From assembly GCA_023356535.1 (NCBI GenBank), contig JAKQYF010000022.1, forward strand, positions 1 through 36,542: a stretch of DNA of 36,542 bases, given 5' to 3'. The translations under genes and the position numbers were made by a program. Under the pieces are notes generated by a model, which was not told the DNA's origin, did not search any database, and saw nothing but the letters and a program-made list of their open reading frames with translations. Below, one piece after another: positions 1 through 8,769 of the stretch. Numbering within the stretch: position 1 is the stretch's first letter; each line of letters starts with the position of its first letter. This DNA is from Trichodesmium sp. MAG_R03 (lineage in GTDB: Bacteria > Cyanobacteriota > Cyanobacteriia > Cyanobacteriales > Microcoleaceae).

Positions 1-2445
1 CTATATGCATGATTATTTAGTCAACTTAAAAAAAAAGGCAAATAATAAGCGATCGCTAAATTGAATTGCTAGTAACTGAAGAAACTCATCAAAAAATCAT
101 CTCCAACTCCTGGTTGAGTTTGCCAAGAGTTTTCATTCTGTGAAGCACCAAAAAAAATATTTGTTGCCGTTGCAATTGCTCAAAAAATTTGATATATTAT
201 AAATTAGATTGGGAAGCTCACCTATATGCATGATTATTTAGTCAACTTAAAAAAAAAGGCAAATAATAAGCGATCGCTAAATTGAATTGCTAGTAACTGA
301 AGAAACTCATCAAAAAATCATCTCCAACTCCTGGTTGAGTTTACCAAGAGTTTTCATTCTGTGAAGCACCGAAAAAAAATATTTGTTGCCGTTGCAATTT
401 CTCAAAAAAATTGATATATTATGAATTAGGTTGGGAAGTTCGCCCATATTCATGATTATTTATTCAACTCAAAAAAAAAGGCAAATAATAAGCGATCGCT
501 AAATTGAATTGCTAGTAACTGAAGAAACCCATCAGAAAATCATCTCAAACTCCTGTTTGAGTTTACAAAGAGTTTTCATTCTGTGAAGCACCGAAAAAAA
601 ATAGTTGTTGCCGTTGCAATTTCTCAAAAAAATTGATCTATTTTGATATAAAGGCAAGCTCGCCTATGTGCATGATTATTTATTCAACTAAAAAAAAAGG
701 TAAATAATAAGCGATCGTTAATATAAAAATCAAGTAATTGAAGAAACGCATCAAAAAATCATCTCCAACTCCTGGTTGAGTTTACCCAGAGTTTTCATTC
801 TGTGAAGTACCGAAAAAAAATAGGTGTTGTCGTTGCAATTTCTGAAAAAATTTGATCTATTATGAATTAGATAGGGAAGCTCGCCCATATGCATGATTAT
901 TTATTCAACTCAAAAAAAAAGACAAATGGTAAGCGATCGCTAAATTGAATTGCTAGTAACTGAAGAAACTCATCAAAAAATCATCTCATACTCCTGGTTG
1001 AGTTTACCCAGAGTTTTCATTCTGTGAAGCACCGAAAAAAAAATAGTTGTGGCCGTTGCAATTTCTCATAAATATTGATATATTATGAGTTAGATAGGGA
1101 AGCTCGCCCATATTCATGATTATTTATTCAACTAAAAAGTTTTCATTCTGTGAAGCACCGAAAAAAAATAGCTGTTGCCGTTGCAATTGCTCAAAAAATT
1201 TGATATATTATGAATTAGATAGGGAAGCTCGCCTATATGTATGATTATTTATTCAACTCAAAAAAAAAGACAAATGGCAAGCGATCGCTAAATTGAATTG
1301 CTAGTAACTGAAGAAACTCATCAAAAAATCATCTCATACTCCTGGTTGAGTTTACCCAGAGTTTTCATTCTGTGAAGCACCGAAAAAAAATAGTTGTTGC
1401 CGTTGCAATTTCTGAACAAAATGATATATTATGAATTAGATAGGGAAGGTCGCCCATATGCATGATTATTTATTCAACTAAAAAAAGGCAAATAATAAGC
1501 GAACGCTAAATTGAATTGCAAGTAACTGCAGAAACCCATCAGAAAATCATCTCAAAAGTTTTCATTCTGTGAAGCTCCGAAAAAAATAGGTGTTGCCGTT
1601 GCAATTTCTCAAAAAAATTGATCTATTATGAATTAGATAGGGAAGCTCGCCCCTAGACATGATTATTTATTCAACTCAAAAAAAAGCAAATAATAAGCGA
1701 ACGCTAAATTGAATTGCTAGTAACTGCAGAAACCCATCAAGAAATCATCTCATACTCCTGGTTGAGTTTACCCAGAGTTTTCATTCTGTGAAGCACCGAA
1801 AAAAAATAGTTGTTGCCGTTGCAATTTCTCAAAAAAATTGATCTATTATGAATAGAAGGGGAAGCTCGCCTATATGTATGATTATTTATTCAACTCAAAA
1901 AAAAGGCAAATAATAAGCGATCGCTAATATGAAAATCAAGTAATTGAAGAAACCCATCAAAAAATCATCTCAAAAGTTTTCATTCTGTGAAGCACCGAAA
2001 AAAAATAGTTGTTGCCCTTGCAATTTCTCGTAAATATTGATATATTATGAATTAGATTGGGAAGCTCGCCCATATGTATGATTATTTATTCAACTCAAAA
2101 AAAAGGCAAGTAATAAGCGATCGCTAAATTGAATTGCTAGTAACGGCAGAAACCCATCAAGAAATCATCTCCAACTCCTGGTTGAGTTTACCCAGAGTTT
2201 TCATTCTGTGAAGCACCGAAGAAAAATAGTTGTTGCCGTTGCAGAAGTTCGCCCCTAGACATGATTATTTATTCAACTCAAAAGTTTTCATTCTGTGAAG
2301 CACCGAAAAAAAACAGTTGTTGCCGTTGCAATTTCTCATAAATATTGATATATTATGAATTAGATTAGGAAGTTCGCCCCTAGGCATGATTATTTATTCA
2401 ACTCAAAAAAAAAGGCAAGTAATAAGCGATCGCTAATATGAAAAT
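1..2445. repeat. Tandem array of ~221-bp units
   Basis: Twelve copies of an anchor (agttttcattctgtgaag) begin near 127, 348, 570, 790, 1011, 1137, 1359, 1555, 1776, 1974, 2194 and 2283. Full units are 220-222 bp. Each full unit holds a catgattatttattcaact start, an A run, a HIP1 octamer (gcgatcgc, mutated to gcgaacgc in two units), a short inverted repeat (aactc-N6-gagtt), the anchor, an A run, a gttgccgttgcaatt block and an AT-rich end. Units starting near 1109, 1454, 1870 and 2252 are shortened. The last copy breaks off near 2445. The array starts at the window edge, so its true length is unknown. I see no reading frame conserved along the units. Function unknown; a transcribed structured RNA or a purely selfish satellite are both possible. 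Confidence 0.95.
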
Positions 2446-2501
2446 AACGCTACAACCATACTAGAACCAAACATTGAGACTTCCAAAGAACTTCCTGCCT
2501 A

Positions 2502-2541
2502 GAAAAAAAATTCTTGGATCAACAATTGTTCTACCCAAGAA
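2502..2541 (-). terminator. Intrinsic terminator of the 40-aa gene
   Basis: On the minus strand a 7-bp stem (TTCTTGG / CCAAGAA) with a 17-nt loop is followed directly by a run of T residues (the plus-strand A run at 2503-2510). It lies about 60 bp downstream of the stop codon of the small minus-strand gene at 2602-2724. Confidence 0.65.
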
Positions 2542-2601
2542 ATAAATTATCAAAAATTAAAAAAGCTAAAAAAATTTAAAAAAGAATGAACCATAGCCTA
2601 C

Positions 2602-2724
2602 CTAGTGAGCAGATCCATTGCCATGATAATCATCAGAATCATAAAATCCATTCTGTGTACCAAAGAACAGACAACCAATACTAAATAAAACAGTTAAGCC
2701 AACTAGAATTAATTTGACATCCAT
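2602..2724 (-). CDS. ndhP: Probable NdhP, small single-TM subunit of photosynthetic NDH-1
   Basis: This is a 40-aa protein starting MDVKLILVGLTVLFSIG and ending NGFYDSDDYHGNGSAH. Residues 4-22 form one hydrophobic helix, and the acidic/glycine tail would lie outside the membrane. AAGGA lies about 10 nt before the ATG, and an intrinsic terminator follows at 2502-2541, so it looks like a complete single-gene unit. From memory, size, topology and the NGFYxSDxYxGNGxAH tail fit cyanobacterial NdhP, a small subunit of the NADPH dehydrogenase-like complex used in cyclic electron flow. I cannot align it here; another ~40-aa thylakoid subunit remains possible. That it is a real gene is more certain than the name. 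Confidence 0.7.
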   Translation of the reverse strand: MDVKLILVGLTVLFSIGCLFFGTQNGFYDSDDYHGNGSAH

Positions 2725-3235
2725 AATTACAAAATCCTTAGTTAAAAATTAAAAATCAAAAGTCAAAAGTCAGATTTTATTGGTTCAAAACTTTGACGAT
2801 ACAGTAGTTTTAGGAAATTATTTTACATTATAGTATAAGATAAGTAGTTTAGCCTACCAGTGAAATTTACAGCGCTTTTCAAAACTACATCACCATAAGC
2901 AAAAGCTTGTAGGGACGTTTTGCTAACGCAAAGCTCCGCTAACGCTACGCGACATGTTTGCGCAGCATTCCGTCAGGAAAACGCATTTTTGTTATGCAAC
3001 GTCCCTACTGTGGTCTACCGACATGAAAACTGCTGTAATGAAACTTGTACTAGGTACCCACAAAACTATACACAATTTGTAGGAAGCTAACAGCACCAAT
3101 AACTCCGAACATATTTACGTAACTTAGAGGATATTTCAGCCAAATGATATACAAAATTAATCATAAAAATCATGTAATGTGCGCATCTTGCCCACGTAGT
3201 TGTAGCTCATAAAAAGCAAAAACGATAAACTAAAC
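2725..3235. other. Intergenic region with one palindromic repeat
   Basis: This spacer of about 510 bp lies between two minus-strand genes. It contains the palindromic module H at 2909-3008 and otherwise AT-rich sequence without a convincing ORF or RNA gene. It must hold the promoter of the 40-aa gene near its left end, but I could not pick out clear promoter boxes. Confidence 0.6.
2909..3008. repeat. Palindromic module H (gtagggacgtt...aacgtccctac)
   Basis: A 100-bp element bounded by 11-bp inverted ends, gtagggacgtt and aacgtccctac, with further internal dyads. The same module occurs inside B-family elements B1 (around 11583-11635) and B2 (around 19937-19990), while other B copies carry a much shorter stem there. 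Here it stands alone. Confidence 0.7.
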
Positions 3236-4612
3236 TCAAGTTATCTTAGAACCAGAAATAGAACGCCGCGCCTTACCTACAGTAACAATGACATCCATAA
3301 GCATATTCATAGCAATATCTTTACCAGGACAAATACGCCCCCCACTACGATCGCCTACAGAATGGAAACCCATATGGTAAGGACAAAGGTTCTCTCGGTT
3401 AGCATCAAACTCATAAGTTGTCGACCCCCAAAAGTCCTCATTTAATAACCCTAAACTCATAGGAATCAATATTTTTGTACCAACAGGGAAAGTTTGCTCT
3501 TCACCAGCTATCATCACAGTAAAAGAATCTGTTGCTATTTTATGTGAAGCACTCACAGGGGCCCAGAGACGAGAACATTCCAAAAGATAGAGTCGTACAG
3601 ACTCTCGGTCCTCAAGGTCAAGTTGGTCCCAATAATCAGTAGGTTTAATATTAGATGTATTTCGCCCTTCGTAGGCCGGGAGTGGGCGATCGCCCATAGC
3701 AGTCTGACCAAGATGCAGTGGTCCTTGTAAAGCAGCAATACTCAAAATAGATGTCATTAGCTTTACCAGTTCCCGTCTAGTCATACCATTATATCGGTCA
3801 CTCTGTTCATCAAAATTAGCTAGAGCAGGAGAATTTTCATAAATTGTTGCTGTGCGGTAAATCAATTCTGGCATTTTCTTATGCCCTGCAATATTTAACC
3901 TTTCTAGGATATTACTAACAACTGCAAAGTAATGCAGAGTACCCAGGCGAGTGTAATGTACATCTGTCAAAAAATCCATTGTTTCTTGATCATCAGGGTT
4001 TAACCCAAACAAGACATAATGAATATATCTAATCAGAAAGCGCTTCCAACCCCGCCCATCATCACTAAAGAAAGCACCCCCTGGACCATGAGGCATATCT
4101 ATATAGTCTTTTGCTAATTGGTCGAGAAGTTTTCTAGCAATCAGATCTTGCTGCCTTGCTATTGCAGAGTCATTTGTAATATAATCCTGTAGACATCTGC
4201 GGAAAGCTTCGTGATCATTGCTACCTCCTGCTCCTACATCTGAAAGTGCTAGTAAAAAAACATTTCTTCCATCTATATCCTGATTAGGCAAATGATTTTT
4301 TGCTAATATACTCGTACCTAAACGCCATGTTCTTGCTTGGGGTGAAGTTAGTGCCCTTTCTATTGCTGCAAACTCTCCCATAACCACTTGTCCCGCACAG
4401 CAAAAATTTGATCCTAAAACAAGGCGTTTGTAGTCTAGATATGTAGGAGTATTTGCAACTAAGCCTTCTATAAAGTTAATTATGGGAAGTAAAGTTTTGC
4501 TCAATGGTTTCTCCGGGTTCTGCAATGCCCAGAGTTGAAAATTATTTAGCCCAGTATCTATAAATGATGCTGTTTTCGTTGCTTTTTGTCTTGAAGGGGT
4601 TGTTGAAGCCAT
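3236..4612 (-). CDS. Cytochrome P450-like heme protein
   Basis: 458 aa. The C-terminal half carries P450 landmarks: an ExxR motif (ECSR, residues 345-348) and, about 80 residues later, a heme-ligand region GGRICPGKD with the presumed thiolate ligand Cys428 preceded by FHSVG. The usual I-helix oxygen-activation motif (A/G-G-x-D/E-T) is not visible. The matching stretch reads LMTSILSIAALQGPLHLG, as in P450-fold enzymes that rearrange peroxides (CYP74-like, or the P450 domains of fungal dioxygenase fusions) rather than activating oxygen. No signal peptide or N-terminal anchor is seen. It is a lone minus-strand gene followed by noncoding DNA, and no redox partner is adjacent. The fold call is fairly firm; substrate and reaction are unknown. 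No clear Shine-Dalgarno sequence precedes the ATG. Confidence 0.75.
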   Translation of the reverse strand: MASTTPSRQKATKTASFIDTGLNNFQLWALQNPEKPLSKTLLPIINFIEGLVANTPTYLDYKRLVLGSNFCCAGQVVMGEFAAIERALTSPQARTWRLGTSILAKNHLPNQDIDGRNVFLLALSDVGAGGSNDHEAFRRCLQDYITNDSAIARQQDLIARKLLDQLAKDYIDMPHGPGGAFFSDDGRGWKRFLIRYIHYVLFGLNPDDQETMDFLTDVHYTRLGTLHYFAVVSNILERLNIAGHKKMPELIYRTATIYENSPALANFDEQSDRYNGMTRRELVKLMTSILSIAALQGPLHLGQTAMGDRPLPAYEGRNTSNIKPTDYWDQLDLEDRESVRLYLLECSRLWAPVSASHKIATDSFTVMIAGEEQTFPVGTKILIPMSLGLLNEDFWGSTTYEFDANRENLCPYHMGFHSVGDRSGGRICPGKDIAMNMLMDVIVTVGKARRSISGSKIT

Positions 4613-4647
4613 ACTTTATTATATGTTTATTTTAGTATAGTATTAAT

Positions 4648-4779
4648 TAAGACCTACCCAAGAACACCATTGGTAAGGTGTGTTTTGCTGACCCAAAGCT
4701 GCCCTAACCCATCGCGGCATAAAAAGCGCACTTCGTAACACACCAAGACTCTATATATATTACCTTTGCGTAAGTCCTG
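4648..4779. repeat. Family A miniature element, long form (A1)
   Basis: 132 bp, with imperfect terminal repeats of the caggacttacgca type and a perfect 5-bp direct duplication TTAAT at 4643-4647 and 4780-4784. It is the same length as the copies at 16264-16395 and 17259-17390 and shares their interior (ggtaaggtgtgttttgctgac and gcgcacttcgtaac). It lies just upstream of the P450-like gene, which is read away from it. Confidence 0.85.
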
Positions 4780-4783
4780 TTAA

Positions 4784-5041
4784 TATTATGTCCGGATAAT
4801 TAGTGATAAAAAACTTCCTCCTCTTCACTCCTAACTCCTGTAGGGGCGTTTCATGTCGCGCAGCATTAACAAAGTATGCGCAAGCAAAACGGCCATTCCC
4901 CACTACTTCTCCCTAATTTATTTACCTATTCAACCGGACATGATCAGGACTTACGCACAGGTACTACACCCAGTGAGGGCGAATGCCATTCGCCCCTACA
5001 TATGGCGTTTTCAAGGGTTATTTGCGCAAGTCCTGATGATA
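4784..5041. repeat. Family C miniature element interrupted by A2 (C1)
   Basis: Terminal repeats tattatgtccgg and ccggacatgata are flanked by TAA at 4781-4783 and 5042-5044. Its right tip is split by an A element at 4945-5035. A chance ORF inside it (MSRSINKVCASKTA...) recurs in other C copies and is a by-product of the repeat. Confidence 0.85.
4945..5035. repeat. Family A short element nested in C1 (A2)
   Basis: 91 bp from caggacttacgca to gcgcaagtcctg, with a perfect 5-bp duplication ATGAT at 4940-4944 and 5036-5040. Removing it and one ATGAT restores the C-family terminus ccggacatgata, which proves that A inserted into an existing C copy. Confidence 0.9.
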
Positions 5042-5247
5042 TAACATCCTACTATCCGACCCACAAGGACAGAGACTAAACTAAGAGAACTGTTCCGACG
5101 CTGTTAGTAGAGACCGTTGTCTCCCAAAGCATTCCTGACTTTCTGATAATTATAGGACTTACTCACCCATAATTATACACTATTTATAGGAGAACCCCAT
5201 AGGTGTATCTAAACAAAAAAAGCTGTATAGAATCAACCATACTCAGC

Positions 5248-5928
5248 TTAATCAATTAAATTTTGGCTGCGTAAAAGTGTTTCTGTCATAATTGCTAACT
5301 TCTGCAAACTAGATGCTAACTCATTACCACGTTGTTGATTTTTTCGCTTCCGCATTAAGGCAGCACGAGCTAAATCTTCCCGCTGTTTTTTGAGAGCTAC
5401 AACTGCAACTTTTTCCCAATTATTTGCCTCCTGTAAATTTTGTTTATATTCAGGCTGAATATTTTCCCAAGCTACTTTAATCTCTGCTAAAGCTTTACTT
5501 ACCAATTCATGAGTATTGACCTGAGTTTTTTCCCCTAAAATTGCCTCCTGAATTTGTTTAGATATTTGCTCAACATTAATATGATTCAGTAGAGGAATAA
5601 AGTTTTTTACTTGTTGACTATAGCTAACTCCAGTAATACACCAAGTTGCAAAATGTTCACAATTATTAAAAATAATATTATATTTTCTTTCTCCTAATCT
5701 ACTTACTGCTCTTTGAATAACAGTATCAGCAATATAGCGAAGTGGATAACGTTTAACATAAACTTTTTTTCCATCAGTAAAATAAGCTTTAGAAGTTCGT
5801 TCAATAGTTTCTCTTCCTTTGCGATAATGGATAACTGTTTCATCACCACAGTCAATACCATGATGTTCATAAACACCATCTATATTGAGAAATTTTCTAA
5901 TAGTATATATTTGTTCTCCTCGTGCCAT
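5248..5928 (-). CDS. LRAT-domain protein fused to Vipp1/PspA-like helices
   Basis: 226 aa. Residues about 1-110 are an LRAT domain of the NlpC/P60 papain-like fold: the YEHHGID motif supplies His22/His23, and NNCEHFA supplies the presumed nucleophile Cys90. Family members transfer acyl groups between phospholipids and acceptors or hydrolyse them. Residues about 150-226 are a charged helical region that lines up well with the helical hairpin of Vipp1/PspA (IM30): LQEANNWEKVAVVAL, then EDLARAALMRK, then a leucine-spaced helix. No signal peptide or transmembrane segment is seen. It lies 253 bp downstream of the TspO-like gene on the same strand. I infer a membrane-surface phospholipid enzyme targeted by a Vipp1-like helix; the activity is not shown. 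Confidence 0.85.
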   Translation of the reverse strand: MARGEQIYTIRKFLNIDGVYEHHGIDCGDETVIHYRKGRETIERTSKAYFTDGKKVYVKRYPLRYIADTVIQRAVSRLGERKYNIIFNNCEHFATWCITGVSYSQQVKNFIPLLNHINVEQISKQIQEAILGEKTQVNTHELVSKALAEIKVAWENIQPEYKQNLQEANNWEKVAVVALKKQREDLARAALMRKRKNQQRGNELASSLQKLAIMTETLLRSQNLID

Positions 5929-6181
5929 ATTATTATCGTGACTTTATTTCATTTGATAATCTAGAATCTAGAATTTAGAAGTGTTTTTATCTAAAGGAAG
6001 TATACAACAATGAGTCGTTTCAATGCATAAAAGCTTATGGTGATTATCAGTAAGCCTTAGCCCAGGCGCTTAAAACACTTTCCATTGTTATAAGGTACAC
6101 CCAGGCGGGCAAAATGCTCCACTACATGACTTTCAGCATTTACCCGAAATATGCTGTAATCATCCTATTTATTCGTTCAAC

Positions 6182-6970
6182 TTAAAACCTTTTGAAAAAA
6201 AATTTGAGACTAACTAAAATGGCTAATCCTAAAGCTAATATTCCAGCACTAATAGCAAGAACTAAAATATCTAAATGACGAACTGCAATTGCTGTCAATG
6301 CCCAAATAAATACCAAAGGATAAGCAATATCTTGTTTTTGAATATTAATAATTGCTGCAATAATAGTTCCAATTATTAACATGATTATTGTCAAAATAAT
6401 AGCAAATTTCTCTGAACTATTCCAGCCTAAACTATCTAGAGCACAGGCTACATTTACAATTGTTGCCACACTAATCCAAGCAACATATATACTGATAGGA
6501 TAATAGACTAACCATTTATCTTTTTTTGAGACTCTTTCATAACTAATTCCTAAATTTAGATATAGGCAAATCAAAAACCCTAAAATTCCTAACATTGCCA
6601 ACACTGAAAAAGTAAACAGTTGATATTGAAATAAAAATATCCAAACAATTTGTGCTAAACTCGTACCTACTAAAAAATATTGACATCTGCGTAAAATTTT
6701 ATTCTCTCGTTGTTCGGGTAATAATTGATAAATTCCGAAGCTAATTAAACCTAAATAAATTAATCCCCAAATAGCAAAAGCATAACTAGCCGGAGTAATT
6801 AAAACATTCTTAAACATTGTGTTAGAAATTACTCCTATTGTTTGACCCCCTGGAGGAGCAATATTTACATAAATATTCATAAAAAAAGCAGCTAAAATGG
6901 CAATAAAATTTGCCCACTGTCGAATAATATCTGAGTTGAATTTACCTGTATTAGTTTCCATAATTATCAT
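6182..6970 (-). CDS. TspO/MBR-related multi-pass membrane protein
   Basis: 262 aa, strongly hydrophobic, with about 7-8 predicted transmembrane helices (roughly residues 16-35, 56-78, 95-113, 117-136, 151-170, 185-207, 216-230 and 233-255). The motif TPASYAFAIWGLIYLGL near residue 56 is typical of the long cyanobacterial TspO-like (tryptophan-rich sensory protein) relatives, which are larger than the five-helix TspO core. The annotated start has a second in-frame Met three codons later (MIIMETN); either could be used. It lies upstream of the LRAT-Vipp1 fusion and downstream of the 124-aa gene on the same strand, but a family A repeat at 7018-7107 separates it from the latter. Ligand unknown. 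Confidence 0.75.
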   Translation of the reverse strand: MIIMETNTGKFNSDIIRQWANFIAILAAFFMNIYVNIAPPGGQTIGVISNTMFKNVLITPASYAFAIWGLIYLGLISFGIYQLLPEQRENKILRRCQYFLVGTSLAQIVWIFLFQYQLFTFSVLAMLGILGFLICLYLNLGISYERVSKKDKWLVYYPISIYVAWISVATIVNVACALDSLGWNSSEKFAIILTIIMLIIGTIIAAIINIQKQDIAYPLVFIWALTAIAVRHLDILVLAISAGILALGLAILVSLKFFFKRF

Positions 6971-7017
6971 TCCTATTGTGCATAAATAGAACTAGCTGAA
7001 AAATTATTTACTTTTTT

Positions 7018-7107
7018 CAGGACTTACACAGTGCTGCTATATATAGCATCTTTTTCGTGATTATTTCAGATATTTGCACTACATTTAGTTTCTTGACGTA
7101 AGTCCTG
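7018..7107. repeat. Family A short element (A3)
   Basis: 90 bp, caggacttacaca to cgtaagtcctg. No convincing target duplication remains. It fills most of the spacer between two minus-strand genes and may have separated a former operon. Confidence 0.75.
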
Positions 7108-7113
7108 ACAAAA

Positions 7114-7488
7114 TTAATCTTGAATTACTTCTAGTCCACAAGCTTCTGCAAGTTGTTGTGCTATACTTTTATATTCACGAGGCGGAGTCCGAGTATCAAC
7201 ATCTAAATTAAAACCCTCTACAACACGCTGAATTAATTTTGAACGCCATATAGCTTCTATTTCATAATCAGAACTAAGACTCCCCTCAGATAATGCCTCC
7301 ATTAATTTATTTAATATTTGATATTGCCCTACTAAAATTGCTGCTTTAGTAACATCCCCAGAATCAGTATCTAGAGCGTCCAATTGCCTACTAACTCGAT
7401 TCCATTCAGTATCAATTATTTTGGTCAAAACAACCCCTAGTTTAGCATCACGTTGCTGTTTCAATATTTGGAATTCCTTATTAGTCAT
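7114..7488 (-). CDS. Unknown 124-aa soluble protein
   Basis: 124 aa, mostly polar and helical, without transmembrane segment or signal peptide. The N-terminal half (residues 1-70) is charged and could form an alpha-helical bundle or coiled coil; the second half holds a basic segment (IWRSKLIQRVVEGFNLD). I recognise no family. The frame is clean, starts with ATG and ends 7 bp before repeat A3, so its own terminator was probably displaced or lost. It lies upstream of the TspO-like gene in the same direction. Confidence 0.6.
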   Translation of the reverse strand: MTNKEFQILKQQRDAKLGVVLTKIIDTEWNRVSRQLDALDTDSGDVTKAAILVGQYQILNKLMEALSEGSLSSDYEIEAIWRSKLIQRVVEGFNLDVDTRTPPREYKSIAQQLAEACGLEVIQD

Positions 7489-7699
7489 TATTATTAGCTC
7501 CTAAATACATGATTTGGAATAACTATTTCTAGATAACACTTTCAGAGCTCCCAAGGTGAGAAACTCTCTCCAAAGAACTGTAAATACTGTCAGAATTTTC
7601 CAGTAATACTTTCAGTTTTGAAAGCAAGAGAAACTTTGTATCCTCCAGTAATTTTACTATATCTCATTTATATAGTTTTTCCCATCAAAATAATCTTAA

Positions 7700-8769
7700 A
7701 TATGGATAGCAGCTTCTGTAGCATTACAAGAAATTTCAGCTCGCAAGATAGTTATTTTGTTTGATTGTTGTCATGCAGGTGGGATTGGTTTACCCAAGGA
7801 TTCTACTACACCTACCCTCAAAACTGGATTCAGTGAAAGCTATTACGATACTTTGCGGCAAGAGCAAGGACGGGCAATTTTGGCATCATCTCGTAGCAGC
7901 AAGTCTTCTTATGTGTTACCGAGTTCTACTAATAGTCTGTTTACAAAGCACTTACTAGAAGGTTTACAAGGAGGAATTTTCAGCAATAATGGTTTAATCC
8001 GCACTTTTGACCTCTTTGAATACCTGCAACCAAAAATTACTGCCGAAGAACCTAGACAACACCCAATTTTTAAAGCAAATTTAGAAGAAAATTTCCCTAT
8101 TGCTCTCTATTTAAGTGGTCAGAAAGAAGCTATTCCAAAAGTAGAAAAAAAGTTTCCTTTGATTGCAGATGCCAAGGATCAACCGGGTATTCTACCACTG
8201 CTACAAGAAACTATGGTTGAACTCTCGAATCATCTGCAACGGCAATTTTTACCAGCAACTGCTTATAAAAACTTGGAGTGGAGCTATAGCAAAACTGAAA
8301 TTTCTATAGGCACTCAACCAAGCAGGTTACAAATAGCGATCGCTAATCACGGAGAGAGTGTTTGGAGAACATTAAGTTGAGATCTAAACACTTATTAGGA
8401 ACTTCAGACTCTGAAGAATCATCAAAGTTTGCTTAATAGTGTCAGTTTTAGTCCGGATGGTGGAAAACTGGTCTCAGGAAGCAAAAGCAAAACCATTAAG
8501 CTTTACAGCAAAAAAAGTAATTCTTGGCAAGCAATATGGACAGATGATAGTTATACTGGAACTGTAAATGACCTCCAATTCAACAAGGATAGTCGGAAAA
8601 TGGTTTCAGCTAGTAATGATGGAACAATCAAAATTTGGGATTTAAACAAGAAAAATTTTTAAGAAATCAAAACATTAAGGAGACACCAGAATTCTGTATA
8701 GTAAAATTCTGGCTACTGCAACTAATGAAGGAACTGTTGAACTATGGAATCTCCAGAGCGAACAACCAC
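7700..8769 (+). pseudogene. Broken caspase-STAND-WD40 gene
   Basis: An open frame enters without a start codon after a stop at 7697 and reads IWIAASVALQEISARKIVIL, then FDCCHAGG, the catalytic-Cys motif of caspase-like peptidases (C14). The upstream half with the catalytic His is absent. After the caspase end (about residue 120 of the visible frame) comes IADAKDQPGILPLLQET, resembling the end of STAND-type NTPase modules. The frame stops at 8380. WD40 blades then follow in shifted frames: SVSFSPDGGKLVSGS at 8435, a second ending DGTIKIWDL near 8640, and a third (LATATNEGTVELWNL) near 8710-8760. The order caspase, NTPase, WD40 is a usual cyanobacterial conflict or death-protein architecture. 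Here it is truncated, internally deleted and frameshifted. Confidence 0.85.

Noticed and set aside
1..2445. CRISPR array
   Set aside because: Repeats are ~221 bp and directly adjacent, with no short repeats or unique spacers, and no cas genes are present.
4853..5044. 63-aa ORF (MSRSINKVCASKTA...)
   Set aside because: Lies in C1 and its nested A element; the same peptide start appears in C2 and C3, so it is a repeat by-product.
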